18,226 nucleotides of DNA from an uncultured Chloroflexota bacterium. Its GTDB lineage: Bacteria; Chloroflexota; Dehalococcoidia; UBA3495. A program made the translations under genes and the position numbers. The stretch spans positions 1 through 18,226 of the forward strand of contig CAJXEF010000020.1 in NCBI GenBank assembly GCA_913052545.1, in the 5' to 3' direction. Below the pieces are notes generated by a model. It saw only the letters and a program-made list of their open reading frames with translations, ran no database searches and had not been told where the DNA came from. Below, in pieces: positions 7,409 through 15,598 of this stretch. Position 1 is the stretch's first letter, and each line of letters begins with the position of its first letter.

Positions 7409-8338
7409 ATGAAAGTTGGTTTTATAGGTCTCGGAACTATGGGCGGTAGTATGGCGTATAACTGCCTTCAGGGCGGCAACGAGATGGTAGTACATGATAT
7501 CCGCAGAGAGTCTGCTACCCAACATTTGGAAGGAGGGGCAGCCTGGGCAGATACACCTAAAGAGGTAGCTGAGAACTGCGATATAGTATTTACTTCATTA
7601 CCCGGACCCACCGAAATAGAAGCCGTAGCGCTGGGTGAAGATGGACTGCTAGCCGGTTTTAGCCCAGGGAATACCTACTTGGATCTCAGTACCAATTCTC
7701 CTACATCTATAAGACAAATTCATGAGACGTTTGGAGCTAGGGGAATAAATGTTATGGATGCTCCCGTCAGCGGAGGTCCTAGAGGCGCGAAGAGTCGCAA
7801 TTTGGCAATTTGGGTAGGTGGAGATAAGGATTTATTTGATCAATACAAACCCATATTAGATTCTATTGGCGATAAGGCCTATTACGTTGGACCTATTGGT
7901 TGCGGCTCCATAGCTAAGCTTGTCCACAACTGCTCCGGATATATCATACAAACAGCTCTAGCCGAAACTTTTACTATGGGGGTAAAAGCCGGGGTAGAAC
8001 CCTTAGCTTTATGGCAAGCAGTAAGAAGAGGAGCACAAGGCCGGAGGGGCTCATTTGAGGGTCTGGCAGAACATCTATTGCCAGGCACATTTGATCCACC
8101 TGATTTTGCATTACGATTAGCAAGAAAAGATGTCGATTTAGCGGTATCAGTAGGCCGAGAATATGATGTCCCTATGAAATTAGCTAACTTGACCTTGGCC
8201 GAATTAACCGAAGCGATCAATCGAGGATGGGGTGGGCGAGATTCTAGAGTAGCGATGCTGCTTCAAGAAGAGCGCGCCGGTGTCGAGGTCCGGGTAGACC
8301 AGGAAGAATTGAAACGGAGCATGGAACACGATGGGTAA
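7409..8338 (+). CDS. NAD(P)-dependent 3-hydroxyisobutyrate dehydrogenase-family oxidoreductase
   Basis: A member of the beta-hydroxyacid dehydrogenase family (3-hydroxyisobutyrate dehydrogenase, tartronate-semialdehyde reductase, GLYR), 309 residues versus about 290-300 typical. Residues 1-30 form the Rossmann beta-alpha-beta unit with GLGTMG (7-12) and D30 ending strand 2. The substrate-binding DAPVSGGPRGA motif is at 117-127, and catalytic Lys170 with Asn174 lies in GCGSIAKLVHN. The all-helical C-terminal domain carries K240-D241, a conserved pair. Asp30 followed by Arg-Arg leaves cofactor preference unclear. It would reversibly oxidise a 3-hydroxy acid to the semialdehyde in the cytoplasm; the exact substrate cannot be told. 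AAGGA (7394-7398) is 10 bases before the ATG. Its TAA stop directly abuts the end of gcvPB on the opposite strand, leaving no intergenic base. Confidence 0.92.
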   Translation: MKVGFIGLGTMGGSMAYNCLQGGNEMVVHDIRRESATQHLEGGAAWADTPKEVAENCDIVFTSLPGPTEIEAVALGEDGLLAGFSPGNTYLDLSTNSPTSIRQIHETFGARGINVMDAPVSGGPRGAKSRNLAIWVGGDKDLFDQYKPILDSIGDKAYYVGPIGCGSIAKLVHNCSGYIIQTALAETFTMGVKAGVEPLALWQAVRRGAQGRRGSFEGLAEHLLPGTFDPPDFALRLARKDVDLAVSVGREYDVPMKLANLTLAELTEAINRGWGGRDSRVAMLLQEERAGVEVRVDQEELKRSMEHDG

Positions 8339-9808
8339 CTAACTATCTCGTCTCCACCTTAAATCGGGGCGGCGTGCCGCCCCAGCTTCGTCCAAGCGTG
8401 AAACCGGAGTCGTGTAAGGGGCATGTTGTACTAAGTCCGGATTATCGTGGGATTCCTGGTTAATACATCTCATAGCCTCTATAAAGGCATCAAGAGTTTC
8501 TCGCGTTTCTGATTCGGTCGGTTCTATCATTAGCGCCTCGTGGACAATCAGCGGGAAATACATTGTCGGAGCATGGTAGCCATAATCAAGCAGGCGTTTG
8601 GCCACCTCCAATCCAGTAACTCCCCGTTCTTTTTGCCAATCTGCCGAGAAAACCACCTCGTGCATACATCTACGGTCGTAAGGCAAATGATAGATATCCC
8701 TGAGAGCTTCCATCAGATAATTAGCATTCAATACAGCATTGCTACTGATTGATATCAGTCCACTTTCGCCCAATGTTCGGATATATGTATATGCTCGTAC
8801 CAGAACCCCAAAATTCCCATGGAAACCACTGATCTTCCCAATGCTGTTCTCAGGATGCTCTAAAGAGTATTGATCAGGACTATTTACATCTTTAGAGACC
8901 ACCGGAGCTGCCAAAAATGGAACCAAAGCCCGACTGCAGCAAACGGGGCCGGCCCCAGGACCACCACCTCCGTGGGGAGTACTGAATGTCTTATGGAGAT
9001 TGGAATGAATTACATCAAACCCCAAATCACCCAATTTAACTTTCCCAAGGAGAGCATTCATGTTAGCCCCGTCACCATACACCAATCCACCAGCTTCGTG
9101 AACAACCCGACACACTTCCACGATGTTGGTGTCAAAAATACCAAGTGTACTGGGTAACGTGATCATGACCCCAGCCAAGTTTGAAGCAGCTAGTTCATTT
9201 AAGGCTTCCAAATCTACATTCCCTGCTGGATCAGAAGGCAAGGTCACCACGTCGAATCCAGCCATAGCAGCCGAGGAAGGATTAGTTCCATGTGCACTGT
9301 CTGGTATAGCCATCTTAATTCTATGACCTTCACCCCGAGACATATGGTAAGCTCTCATCATTAACACTCCAGCAAGTTCCCCGTGAGCACCTGCCAAGGT
9401 AGCGAGACTTACTCCGGCCATCCCAGTAATCTTACTCAGAAAATCTTGGAGCCTGTATAGGACTTCGAGTGCCCCCTGACACGTTTCCACCGGCTGCCTT
9501 GGGTGTATCCCTGCGAAGCCCGCCATAAAAGAAACTTCATCATTTATTTTGGGGTTGTACTTCATGGTACAACTCCCAAGAGGATAGAAATGAGTATCAA
9601 TAGAGAAGTTTAGTTGGCTAAGATTAGTAAAATACTGCACAACTTCGGGCTCTGATATCTCAGGTAAATCTAAGTCTGCTCTCAACATCTTATTGTCAGG
9701 CAAAATTTGAGGAGGAACATCCATTGGCGGTGGTACTACCCCCATTCTCCCCGGAGAACCCCGCTCCATGAGCAATTTGCCAGTGTTCCTGCTGCCACCA
9801 ACTTGCAT
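8339..9808 (-). CDS. gcvPB: Glycine dehydrogenase (decarboxylating) subunit 2, P-protein C-terminal half
   Basis: This is the PLP-binding subunit of the split glycine-cleavage P-protein, which decarboxylates glycine and passes aminomethyl to the lipoyl arm of GcvH. The 489-residue length fits GcvPB. Diagnostic features are DTHFYPLGSCTMKYNPK at 71-87, the GAHGE motif at 140-144, SAHGTNPSSAAMAG at 171-184, and Lys273 in the HSNLHKTFSTPHGGGGPG motif as the Schiff-base lysine. It is the last gene of the gcvTHPAPB operon. Its ATG overlaps the gcvPA stop codon by one base (TAATG), implying translational coupling and equal dosage of the two subunits. Its own stop codon abuts the convergent reductase gene, so no terminator of its own is visible. 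Confidence 0.97.
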   Translation of the reverse strand: MQVGGSRNTGKLLMERGSPGRMGVVPPPMDVPPQILPDNKMLRADLDLPEISEPEVVQYFTNLSQLNFSIDTHFYPLGSCTMKYNPKINDEVSFMAGFAGIHPRQPVETCQGALEVLYRLQDFLSKITGMAGVSLATLAGAHGELAGVLMMRAYHMSRGEGHRIKMAIPDSAHGTNPSSAAMAGFDVVTLPSDPAGNVDLEALNELAASNLAGVMITLPSTLGIFDTNIVEVCRVVHEAGGLVYGDGANMNALLGKVKLGDLGFDVIHSNLHKTFSTPHGGGGPGAGPVCCSRALVPFLAAPVVSKDVNSPDQYSLEHPENSIGKISGFHGNFGVLVRAYTYIRTLGESGLISISSNAVLNANYLMEALRDIYHLPYDRRCMHEVVFSADWQKERGVTGLEVAKRLLDYGYHAPTMYFPLIVHEALMIEPTESETRETLDAFIEAMRCINQESHDNPDLVQHAPYTTPVSRLDEAGAARRPDLRWRRDS

Positions 9809-11148
9809 TAGCTGAATTCTCCTAATACCGATACTAAAGAATCTATATCATCTCTCGAATTCATCTCTGTTATACAAAACAACATTGCTTTGGTAAATTG
9901 TTGATTACCTTTATCTCCATTCAATTCTGAAGTGAGATCCAACCCTCCAAGGATATTATCCTTTAATAATCTCTGATTTATATCCCTGGGTGATACGGGG
10001 CACTCCACCACAAACTCCTGAAAAAAAGTGCCGGAGACAGGAATTTTATACCCCGGAAGTTCGGCTATCTTTGAAGCCGCATAATGGGCCTTGTGATAAC
10101 ACAGTTCTGAAATTTGACGTAGCCCATTCTTACCCATGGCAGACAAATAAACTGTCGATGCCAAAGCGTAAAGCGCTTCGTTAGTACAAATGTTACTAGT
10201 TGCACGTTCTCGCCTGATGTGCTGCTCCCTCGTCTGGAGAGTTAACACAAAGCCCGTCCTACCCTGATCATCGAGGGTTCTTCCCACTAATCTACTCGGC
10301 ATTTGCCTGATATATTGCTGTTTGGTAGTAAACAGACCCAGATAAGGACCACCAAAACTGGTCGGAATACCCAGGGGTTGACCTTCTCCTGTAACTATAT
10401 CTGCATCATAGCTACCTGGCGGTTTAAACATGCCCAACGCCATTGGATCGGCCGAAACCACAAGTAAAGCCCCATTTTGATGAGCCATGTCACTAAACGA
10501 GCTGACATCCTCCAAATATCCATAAAAATTTGGATACTGAGCAACGAGGCAGGCGGTTTCATCGTTTACGTCTAATTTCTCAGTTGAAGAAAGACTCAAC
10601 TGAATTCCTTGTGCCTGACAATAGGTTTTGATCACCGCCAAGTAATCCGGGGATATAGTATCTAAAACTACGACACGATCCCTTTGAGTTACTCTACAGG
10701 CCATCAGAACACCCTCGGCGAGGCTGGTAGCGCCATCGTACATTCCGGCGTTGGCCACTTCCATATCAAATAGGTTGGCTATCAACGTCTGAAACTCATA
10801 AATCACCTGTAGGGTGCCTTGACTGACCTCCGGTTGGTAAGGCGTGTACGCGGTTAGGAATTCCCCACGAGTCATCAATGCCTTAACTACAGATGGAATG
10901 AAATGATGATAAGAGCCAGCTCCTAGAAAAGATGGTCCGCTAGCTAATGGACGATTCCTGGTGGCGAATGCAGAAAGCTCTTTTTGGATTTCTAATTCGG
11001 AGAGAGGTTCTGGCAAACCCAAAATAGGGTTACGATATTCTCCTGGTATATCCAGGAACAAGTCGTCTACAGAATCGACTCCGATAGCTCGCAACATCTC
11101 GGTTTGGTCTAGTTCTGTATTTGGTATATAGTGCGATTGAAAGTTCAT
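9808..11148 (-). CDS. gcvPA: Glycine dehydrogenase (decarboxylating) subunit 1, P-protein N-terminal half
   Basis: GcvPA, 446 residues, pairs with GcvPB to form the heteromeric P-protein of the glycine cleavage system. It has the family hallmarks: N-terminal HYIPNTELDQTEMLRAIG, the FLGAGSYHHFIPSVV motif near 73-87, the TAYTPYQPEVSQGTLQVI stretch near 99-116 and the MYDGATSLAEG segment that contributes to the active site. The fold is a type-I aminotransferase-like domain without the PLP lysine, as expected for this subunit. The ATG at 11148 is 37 bases after the gcvH stop codon; no clear Shine-Dalgarno sequence precedes it, so translation may lean on coupling or a leader-independent mechanism. 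Split P-proteins are common in Gram-positive bacteria, Chloroflexota, Thermotoga and archaea, whereas proteobacteria and cyanobacteria mostly use a single fused GcvP. Confidence 0.96.
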   Translation of the reverse strand: MNFQSHYIPNTELDQTEMLRAIGVDSVDDLFLDIPGEYRNPILGLPEPLSELEIQKELSAFATRNRPLASGPSFLGAGSYHHFIPSVVKALMTRGEFLTAYTPYQPEVSQGTLQVIYEFQTLIANLFDMEVANAGMYDGATSLAEGVLMACRVTQRDRVVVLDTISPDYLAVIKTYCQAQGIQLSLSSTEKLDVNDETACLVAQYPNFYGYLEDVSSFSDMAHQNGALLVVSADPMALGMFKPPGSYDADIVTGEGQPLGIPTSFGGPYLGLFTTKQQYIRQMPSRLVGRTLDDQGRTGFVLTLQTREQHIRRERATSNICTNEALYALASTVYLSAMGKNGLRQISELCYHKAHYAASKIAELPGYKIPVSGTFFQEFVVECPVSPRDINQRLLKDNILGGLDLTSELNGDKGNQQFTKAMLFCITEMNSRDDIDSLVSVLGEFS

Positions 11149-11185
11149 CTTACGGTTACAAATTAACGAATGATTTGAATTTCAA

Positions 11186-11575
11186 CTATAAGCCATCGAT
11201 GTACGACTGGTAGTCTGATGCTGACATTAGCCCATCTAGCTCATTAACACTCGACATAGTTACACGAATCAACCAGCCCTGTCCAAAGGGATCTTCATTA
11301 ACAAGTTCTGGATGGTCATTGAGCTCAGTGTTGGATTCAATAACATTACCACTAATCGGCGAAAAAAGATCTGAAACCGCTTTCACCGACTCAACTTCAC
11401 CCATCTTATCCAACTGTTTAACCGCGGAACCCGATTGGGGAAGTTCTAAATAAACTATATCTCCGAGTTGATCTTGAGCGTAATCCGTTATACCAATCAA
11501 TGCTTCGCCCGACTCTATATTTTCTACTTTAACCCACTCATGTTCTTGAGTGTATTTGCAATCATCAGAAATCAA
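11186..11575 (-). CDS. gcvH: Glycine cleavage system H protein (lipoyl carrier)
   Basis: GcvH, 129 residues, is the lipoylated shuttle that carries the aminomethyl group between P-protein and T-protein and is re-oxidised by the L-protein. The biotinyl/lipoyl fold is recognisable from TQEHEWVKVE, IGITDYAQDQLGDIVYLELP and the lipoylation site ESVKAVSD with Lys65. Start is TTG at 11575: no ATG or GTG lies upstream in frame, and an excellent AGGAGGT lies 10 bases before it. That ribosome-binding site is inside the last codons of gcvT (Arg-Arg-Ser-stop), and only 5 bases separate gcvT from gcvH, so the two are likely translated together. No L-protein (lipoamide dehydrogenase) or lipoylation gene is present in the window. 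Confidence 0.97.
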   Translation of the reverse strand: MISDDCKYTQEHEWVKVENIESGEALIGITDYAQDQLGDIVYLELPQSGSAVKQLDKMGEVESVKAVSDLFSPISGNVIESNTELNDHPELVNEDPFGQGWLIRVTMSSVNELDGLMSASDYQSYIDGL

Positions 11576-11580
11576 TTCGT

Positions 11581-12708
11581 TTAAGACCTCCTCGGCCTGG
11601 AATAAAAGGGTAATTTAACTACTTCTGTATCTATAATACGGCCCCTAATATCGATCTGCAGCATGTGGCCGATCTCTGCGTAGCGCTCCAAAACGTAGCC
11701 CATGGCAATACTGTTGTCAAGCGTAGGAGAGTAACTCCCACTAGTGACTTTCCCTATCTCCCCTGCCTCAAATGAAATCGGGTAACCAGCTCTCGGTGCG
11801 CTTCTACCCGGTAATTGTAAACCTATCAACCTCTTCGCAGTACCTTGTTGAATTTGATTATGTAGTATTTCAGAACCGATAAACACGCCGGATTCTCTGA
11901 CAAATCTATGTAGGCCAGCCTCAATGGGTGTTATATCTTCATCTATTTCGTGACCGTGCAATGGTAATCCTGCTTCAAGACGTAACACATCTCTTGCGCC
12001 TAAACCCGATGGGTTAGCTCCTTTCGCTATTAGCAAGCTCCATGCGTCTGTAACCATATCCGCATCGACTACTATCTCGAACCCATCCTCTCCAGTATAA
12101 CCGGTTCGTCCTATAAAAACCGGTTTGCTTTTCAATTTACCGTCTTTCCAAAATCCTTGTCCACAGGAAAATAAACGAATAGAAGATGGATTTTCACCAT
12201 CGTCCAATGTACACAATTCATCCATTAAAAAAGCTGCATCTGGCCCTTGCACAGCCAATAACCCTGTGTCGCAGGTCCTATCAACGATATTGCACCCATT
12301 TGCAAATTTTTTTTCATTCCAGTCATTGAACCACCTTACCACCGCATCTCTATTCCCAGCATTAGGTATTAAAAGATAATCCTGTTCTCCCAATTTATAG
12401 AATATGGTGTCATCGATCACTCCCCCGGAAGGGTTGCAAATCATACAGTACCTAGCTCTATTAATTCTCAATGTACTGGCTGAACCAGTTAACATCCAAT
12501 CTAAGAATTCAGTAGCAGAAGATCCCGATATGTACATCCTACCCATATGGGAAACGTCAAATAATCCAACCTTTGTACGAACCGATTCCACTTCTGAAAT
12601 GATACCCGAATACTGTACAGGCATATCCCAACCACCAAATGGAACCATCCGTGCACCCGCAGCCAGGTGAGAATCGTAAAGAGGTGTCTTTTTGTTGTTA
12701 TCAGTCAA
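11581..12708 (-). CDS. gcvT: Aminomethyltransferase, glycine cleavage system T protein
   Basis: GcvT releases ammonia from the aminomethyl-lipoyl group on GcvH and forms 5,10-methylene-THF. The 375-residue protein carries FGGWDMPVQYSG (about 24-35), the GLFDVSHMGR motif, the GGVIDDT segment whose Asp pair (99-100) includes the folate-binding/catalytic Asp, GYTGEDGFEI, and GLGARDVLRLEAGLPLHGHE. The reading frame extends to a TTG at 12726, but TTG 12708 is preferred because GAGGG lies 7 bases upstream and the resulting N-terminus fits family length. It is the first gene of the minus-strand operon gcvT-gcvH-gcvPA-gcvPB and is divergent from the radical-SAM-like gene with 232 bases between them. 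A demethylase-type flavoenzyme (14377-15540) nearby suggests supply of glycine or one-carbon units. Confidence 0.96.
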   Translation of the reverse strand: MTDNNKKTPLYDSHLAAGARMVPFGGWDMPVQYSGIISEVESVRTKVGLFDVSHMGRMYISGSSATEFLDWMLTGSASTLRINRARYCMICNPSGGVIDDTIFYKLGEQDYLLIPNAGNRDAVVRWFNDWNEKKFANGCNIVDRTCDTGLLAVQGPDAAFLMDELCTLDDGENPSSIRLFSCGQGFWKDGKLKSKPVFIGRTGYTGEDGFEIVVDADMVTDAWSLLIAKGANPSGLGARDVLRLEAGLPLHGHEIDEDITPIEAGLHRFVRESGVFIGSEILHNQIQQGTAKRLIGLQLPGRSAPRAGYPISFEAGEIGKVTSGSYSPTLDNSIAMGYVLERYAEIGHMLQIDIRGRIIDTEVVKLPFYSRPRRS

Positions 12709-12746
12709 ACTAGAACCCTCAAACAATTAGAAGTAGCTTGCTTAAC

Positions 12747-12813
12747 AACCGAACAGGTTATTGCATGCCATTTTAACGGCTAGCATCATACCTTCCATAG
12801 GGAAACCATGCAA
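12747..12813 (-). promoter_or_regulatory. Candidate structured leader (three-way junction) upstream of gcvT
   Basis: On the minus-strand RNA, an outer helix TTGCAT/ATGCAA (12808-12813 with 12761-12766) encloses two hairpins: TTTCC-CTAT-GGAAG (12792-12805, one G-U pair) and GCCGT-TAAA-ATGGC (12767-12780, one G-U pair). A further AACC-5-GGTT hairpin follows at 12747-12759. Together they would form a three-way junction about 50 bases before the gcvT start. It does not show the conserved glycine-riboswitch core, and it matches no riboswitch class I can name. Helices are short and could arise by chance, so this is only a candidate regulatory RNA. Confidence 0.25.
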
Positions 12814-12940
12814 GGTTCTGGAATGATAGATTATGAACTTGAAACTTATTAATTTGGCTCTGAATCTGTATACTATCTCAAGTGTCCAAATTCTATCTGT
12901 CTAATGAATACTACTTGCCAAATGAAAAGGAGCAAAGGTT

Positions 12941-14308
12941 ATGCGAATAATGCTGATTGCCACCAATCGCCACAACCGCTGGATGACTCGCCAGGAAGTA
13001 CGGCCTCTACCAATTGGATTGGCTTATGTCGCAGCTTATATTGACCAGTCAAAGCACGATTTGAAAGTCCTTGACTTGATGTTCTCTGAAGACTATTTGC
13101 AACAAACCGAAGACATCGTAAACCAATTTAAACCCGAGTTGATTGGGATCTCAATCAGGAACCTCGACAATGGCAGCTATATCAATCCTCAATCAGTGCT
13201 TCCTGTAACCAGGGATGTGATCACCAGAATTCGAGGCTGTACCGACGCAATCATTACCTGTGGAGGTCCCGCATTTAGCATCCTACCGGAGGAATGTTTC
13301 CAGTATCTCAATCCGGATATCGGTTTGACCGGCGATGCAGCAGATACATTCGCTCTTTTAGCCGACCTTTTGGATGCAAAAGGCGTTTTGCGACATCAGT
13401 CAATCAGCAACGAGATATTAAAAGGGCTTAGCCGATTGTCCGGAGTAATTTATCGACAAGAAGGGAACATACAGGTCGCAGAACACCGAGCTTCATCTGC
13501 CCTGACTAAAGCGCCAAGACTTGACGAACTAGACTTAAGCCAATATAGGCAAGCCGGATTCGGAGTTGGAGTTATCACTAAATTAGGATGGTATACATCC
13601 ACAGTAGAAGAACCTTCTACAGATCCAGGAAAATCACATTCCGAGCAAGAACTAAGGATTTCGAATTCTGTGGAGCAAGTGGTAAAAGAAGTAAAAAGAC
13701 TTAAAAATCAATATAACTTGAGTGAATTTTTCTTTATAGACCAGGCTTTTAACCAGCCACCCGATTTCGCAAAAGCTCTCTGCACGTCCCTGATAACTGA
13801 GAATCTAAATATTAAATGGAATACAAATATTACTACCCATGGACCCGACGGTGAATTAATATCATTGATGTCTAAGGCAGGTTGCCAAATGGTGTTGATA
13901 GGTGGTCCGGTTATATCTAATGAGAACCGTCAAGAGCTGTCAATCAACCTGAAATCATCATTCGAGCAAATGATTACATTATGTGATTTATGTCAAAATC
14001 ATGATCTCCCATACAGTATCACCCAGGCTTTCGGTGAGCTCGGTGAGACTGATGAAACGATTTCATTAAAATTAACGGGGCTATCTCAAGTAGCCGGTAA
14101 AGATCGGATGGCTCACGTCAATATAAGAATCGGCAATAGATTACTTCCTGGTTCACCTCTAATAGAATCAGCAAAACAAGACGGTTTGATCAAGGAAGAG
14201 AAAGACCTATTGATGCCAGCGTTTTACGTAGACCCTTCCGTCAGATCAAATATTGTCGAGAAACTCCAATCAGCCGCAGAACCCCATTCCAACTGGCATA
14301 TCATGTAA
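12941..14308 (+). CDS. B12-binding/radical-SAM-like protein lacking the 4Fe-4S cysteine motif
   Basis: The 455-residue architecture is that of the B12-binding-domain radical SAM superfamily. Residues 1-145 resemble the cobalamin-binding Rossmann domain (RPLPIGLAYVAAYI, KPELIGISIRN, IITCGGPAFSILPEE). Residues 205-415 resemble the radical SAM barrel: VITKLG, then S-E-F-F-F-I-D-Q-A-F-N, then GELGETDET at 365-373 (the usual GxPGETxET) and LLPGSPL at 401-407. The expected C-x-x-x-C-x-x-C after the first strand is replaced by W-Y-T-S-T-V-E-E (217-224), so no cluster-binding cysteines remain, and no such motif exists elsewhere. The first domain also lacks an evident DxHxxG. It is thus probably not a classical radical enzyme. 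AAAAGGAG (12925-12932) supports the ATG. It heads a plus-strand run with the FAD oxidoreductase, hisF and hisIE. Confidence 0.8.
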   Translation: MRIMLIATNRHNRWMTRQEVRPLPIGLAYVAAYIDQSKHDLKVLDLMFSEDYLQQTEDIVNQFKPELIGISIRNLDNGSYINPQSVLPVTRDVITRIRGCTDAIITCGGPAFSILPEECFQYLNPDIGLTGDAADTFALLADLLDAKGVLRHQSISNEILKGLSRLSGVIYRQEGNIQVAEHRASSALTKAPRLDELDLSQYRQAGFGVGVITKLGWYTSTVEEPSTDPGKSHSEQELRISNSVEQVVKEVKRLKNQYNLSEFFFIDQAFNQPPDFAKALCTSLITENLNIKWNTNITTHGPDGELISLMSKAGCQMVLIGGPVISNENRQELSINLKSSFEQMITLCDLCQNHDLPYSITQAFGELGETDETISLKLTGLSQVAGKDRMAHVNIRIGNRLLPGSPLIESAKQDGLIKEEKDLLMPAFYVDPSVRSNIVEKLQSAAEPHSNWHIM

Positions 14309-14376
14309 TCTTGTGAAAAACGGAGCTCAATCTACTCCCACGACTTTTTTCAACTTAATCTAGATGGTGCATTTCA

Positions 14377-15540
14377 TTGAAAACGACAGCGGACGCAGTA
14401 GTTATCGGCGGTGGTGTTATAGGGTGTAGTATCATCTACCACCTAGCTCATCTAGGAATTACAAATACTTCCTTGGTCGAAAAAGACGTGTTAGGATCCG
14501 GTTCAACTGGCAGATCTCAAGCTATCTGCCGAATGCATTATTCAAACCCCATCACCTCTACATTAGCTTGGGAAAGTTTAAAAACCCTTACAGATTTTAG
14601 CGAAATAGTTGGCGGTAGATCTGGATTCATTAAAACCGGTTACATGGTTATCGTAGACCAGGCTGACAGACTTGGATTAGAACAGAATATTTCTATGCAG
14701 CAAGGAATCGGCATAGATTGCCAATTGATCTCTCGCGAGGAAGCAGCAGAAATAGCCCCCATGATTTCGACATATGACGGGGAGTTGATGGCCTGGGAAC
14801 CTCAATCTGGTTATGCCGATTCTTACCAAGTAACCGCCTCGTTCGCGAACTCCGCTAAGATGATGGGCGCTGAAATCATTCTCCGAAATCGAGTCGAAAA
14901 TATTGCACCCTCAACCAACGATCTGTATTCGGTTATTACCACGATGGGAACTATTGAAACCCCTTTAATAGTAGTAGCGGCCGGCCCTTGGTCCAAACAG
15001 TTATTAATGTCCATCGGAATAGATATTCCATTAACAACCGTAAGGCATCAAGTGGCTAGTATTGCGAGACCGACTGATTTAATTCCAACTCACCCCTCCG
15101 TTGGAGACGCCATTCACAATTTTTCATTTCGTCCCGAAGTGGGCGGTTTAACCCTCGTTGGTTTCGGCGAGGAGGATGCAATGTTAGATCAATATAATCA
15201 GGGGATAGATATAGCCAGTGTCAACCAAATAATGCCTAGTCTTATTCGCCGTATGCCAAATATGGAAGATGCATATTTTAGAGGTGGGTGGTCAGGCTTA
15301 TTCACTATCACTCCCGATTGGCACCCTATATTAGACAAAGTCCCAGGATATACCGGGATATATTGTGCTGTGGGATTTAGCGGGCATGGATTTAAATTAG
15401 CTCCCGCCGTGGGTCAGGCCATGAGTGAACTGATTGTACACGGGCAATCCTCCCAGGTAGACCTTTCCATTTTAGGATTTAATAGATTCGCGGTAAACGA
15501 GCTTTTGACATCAAGCTACCAATACAATGTCTTGGCTTAA
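14377..15540 (+). CDS. FAD-dependent oxidoreductase, DadA/sarcosine oxidase-type
   Basis: This DAO-superfamily flavoenzyme (387 residues) has an N-terminal FAD-binding GGGVIG (11-16) with Glu35 ending strand 2, the GSTGRSQAICRMHYS segment (42-56) resembling the G-x-T-G-R-N...R-S-N-Y motif of sarcosine oxidase beta subunits, and the C-terminal GFSGHGFKLAPAVG (333-346) that contacts the flavin. Family members oxidise amines such as sarcosine, dimethylglycine, glycine or D-amino acids to imines, passing electrons to O2 or a carrier. Which substrate applies cannot be decided; the neighbouring glycine-cleavage operon makes an N-methylglycine or D-amino acid attractive. No folate-binding GcvT-like C-terminal domain is fused. 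Start is TTG 14377; no better in-frame start and no clear ribosome-binding site is visible. The gap to the upstream gene is 68 bases. Confidence 0.9.
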   Translation: MKTTADAVVIGGGVIGCSIIYHLAHLGITNTSLVEKDVLGSGSTGRSQAICRMHYSNPITSTLAWESLKTLTDFSEIVGGRSGFIKTGYMVIVDQADRLGLEQNISMQQGIGIDCQLISREEAAEIAPMISTYDGELMAWEPQSGYADSYQVTASFANSAKMMGAEIILRNRVENIAPSTNDLYSVITTMGTIETPLIVVAAGPWSKQLLMSIGIDIPLTTVRHQVASIARPTDLIPTHPSVGDAIHNFSFRPEVGGLTLVGFGEEDAMLDQYNQGIDIASVNQIMPSLIRRMPNMEDAYFRGGWSGLFTITPDWHPILDKVPGYTGIYCAVGFSGHGFKLAPAVGQAMSELIVHGQSSQVDLSILGFNRFAVNELLTSSYQYNVLA

Positions 15541-15598
15541 AAAATAGATTTGAGTCAATGTTATACTTCTTAAAAACGATCAAACCACATGAACCGCA

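Noticed and set aside
9990..12670. Plus-strand open frames within the gcv operon (9990-10184, 12125-12379, 12404-12670)
   Set aside because: They are shadows of gcvPA and gcvT; no independent coding signal was seen.
12727..12940. Glycine riboswitch upstream of gcvT
   Set aside because: Read on the minus strand, the spacer has no recognisable glycine-aptamer core; only a generic three-way-junction fold can be proposed.
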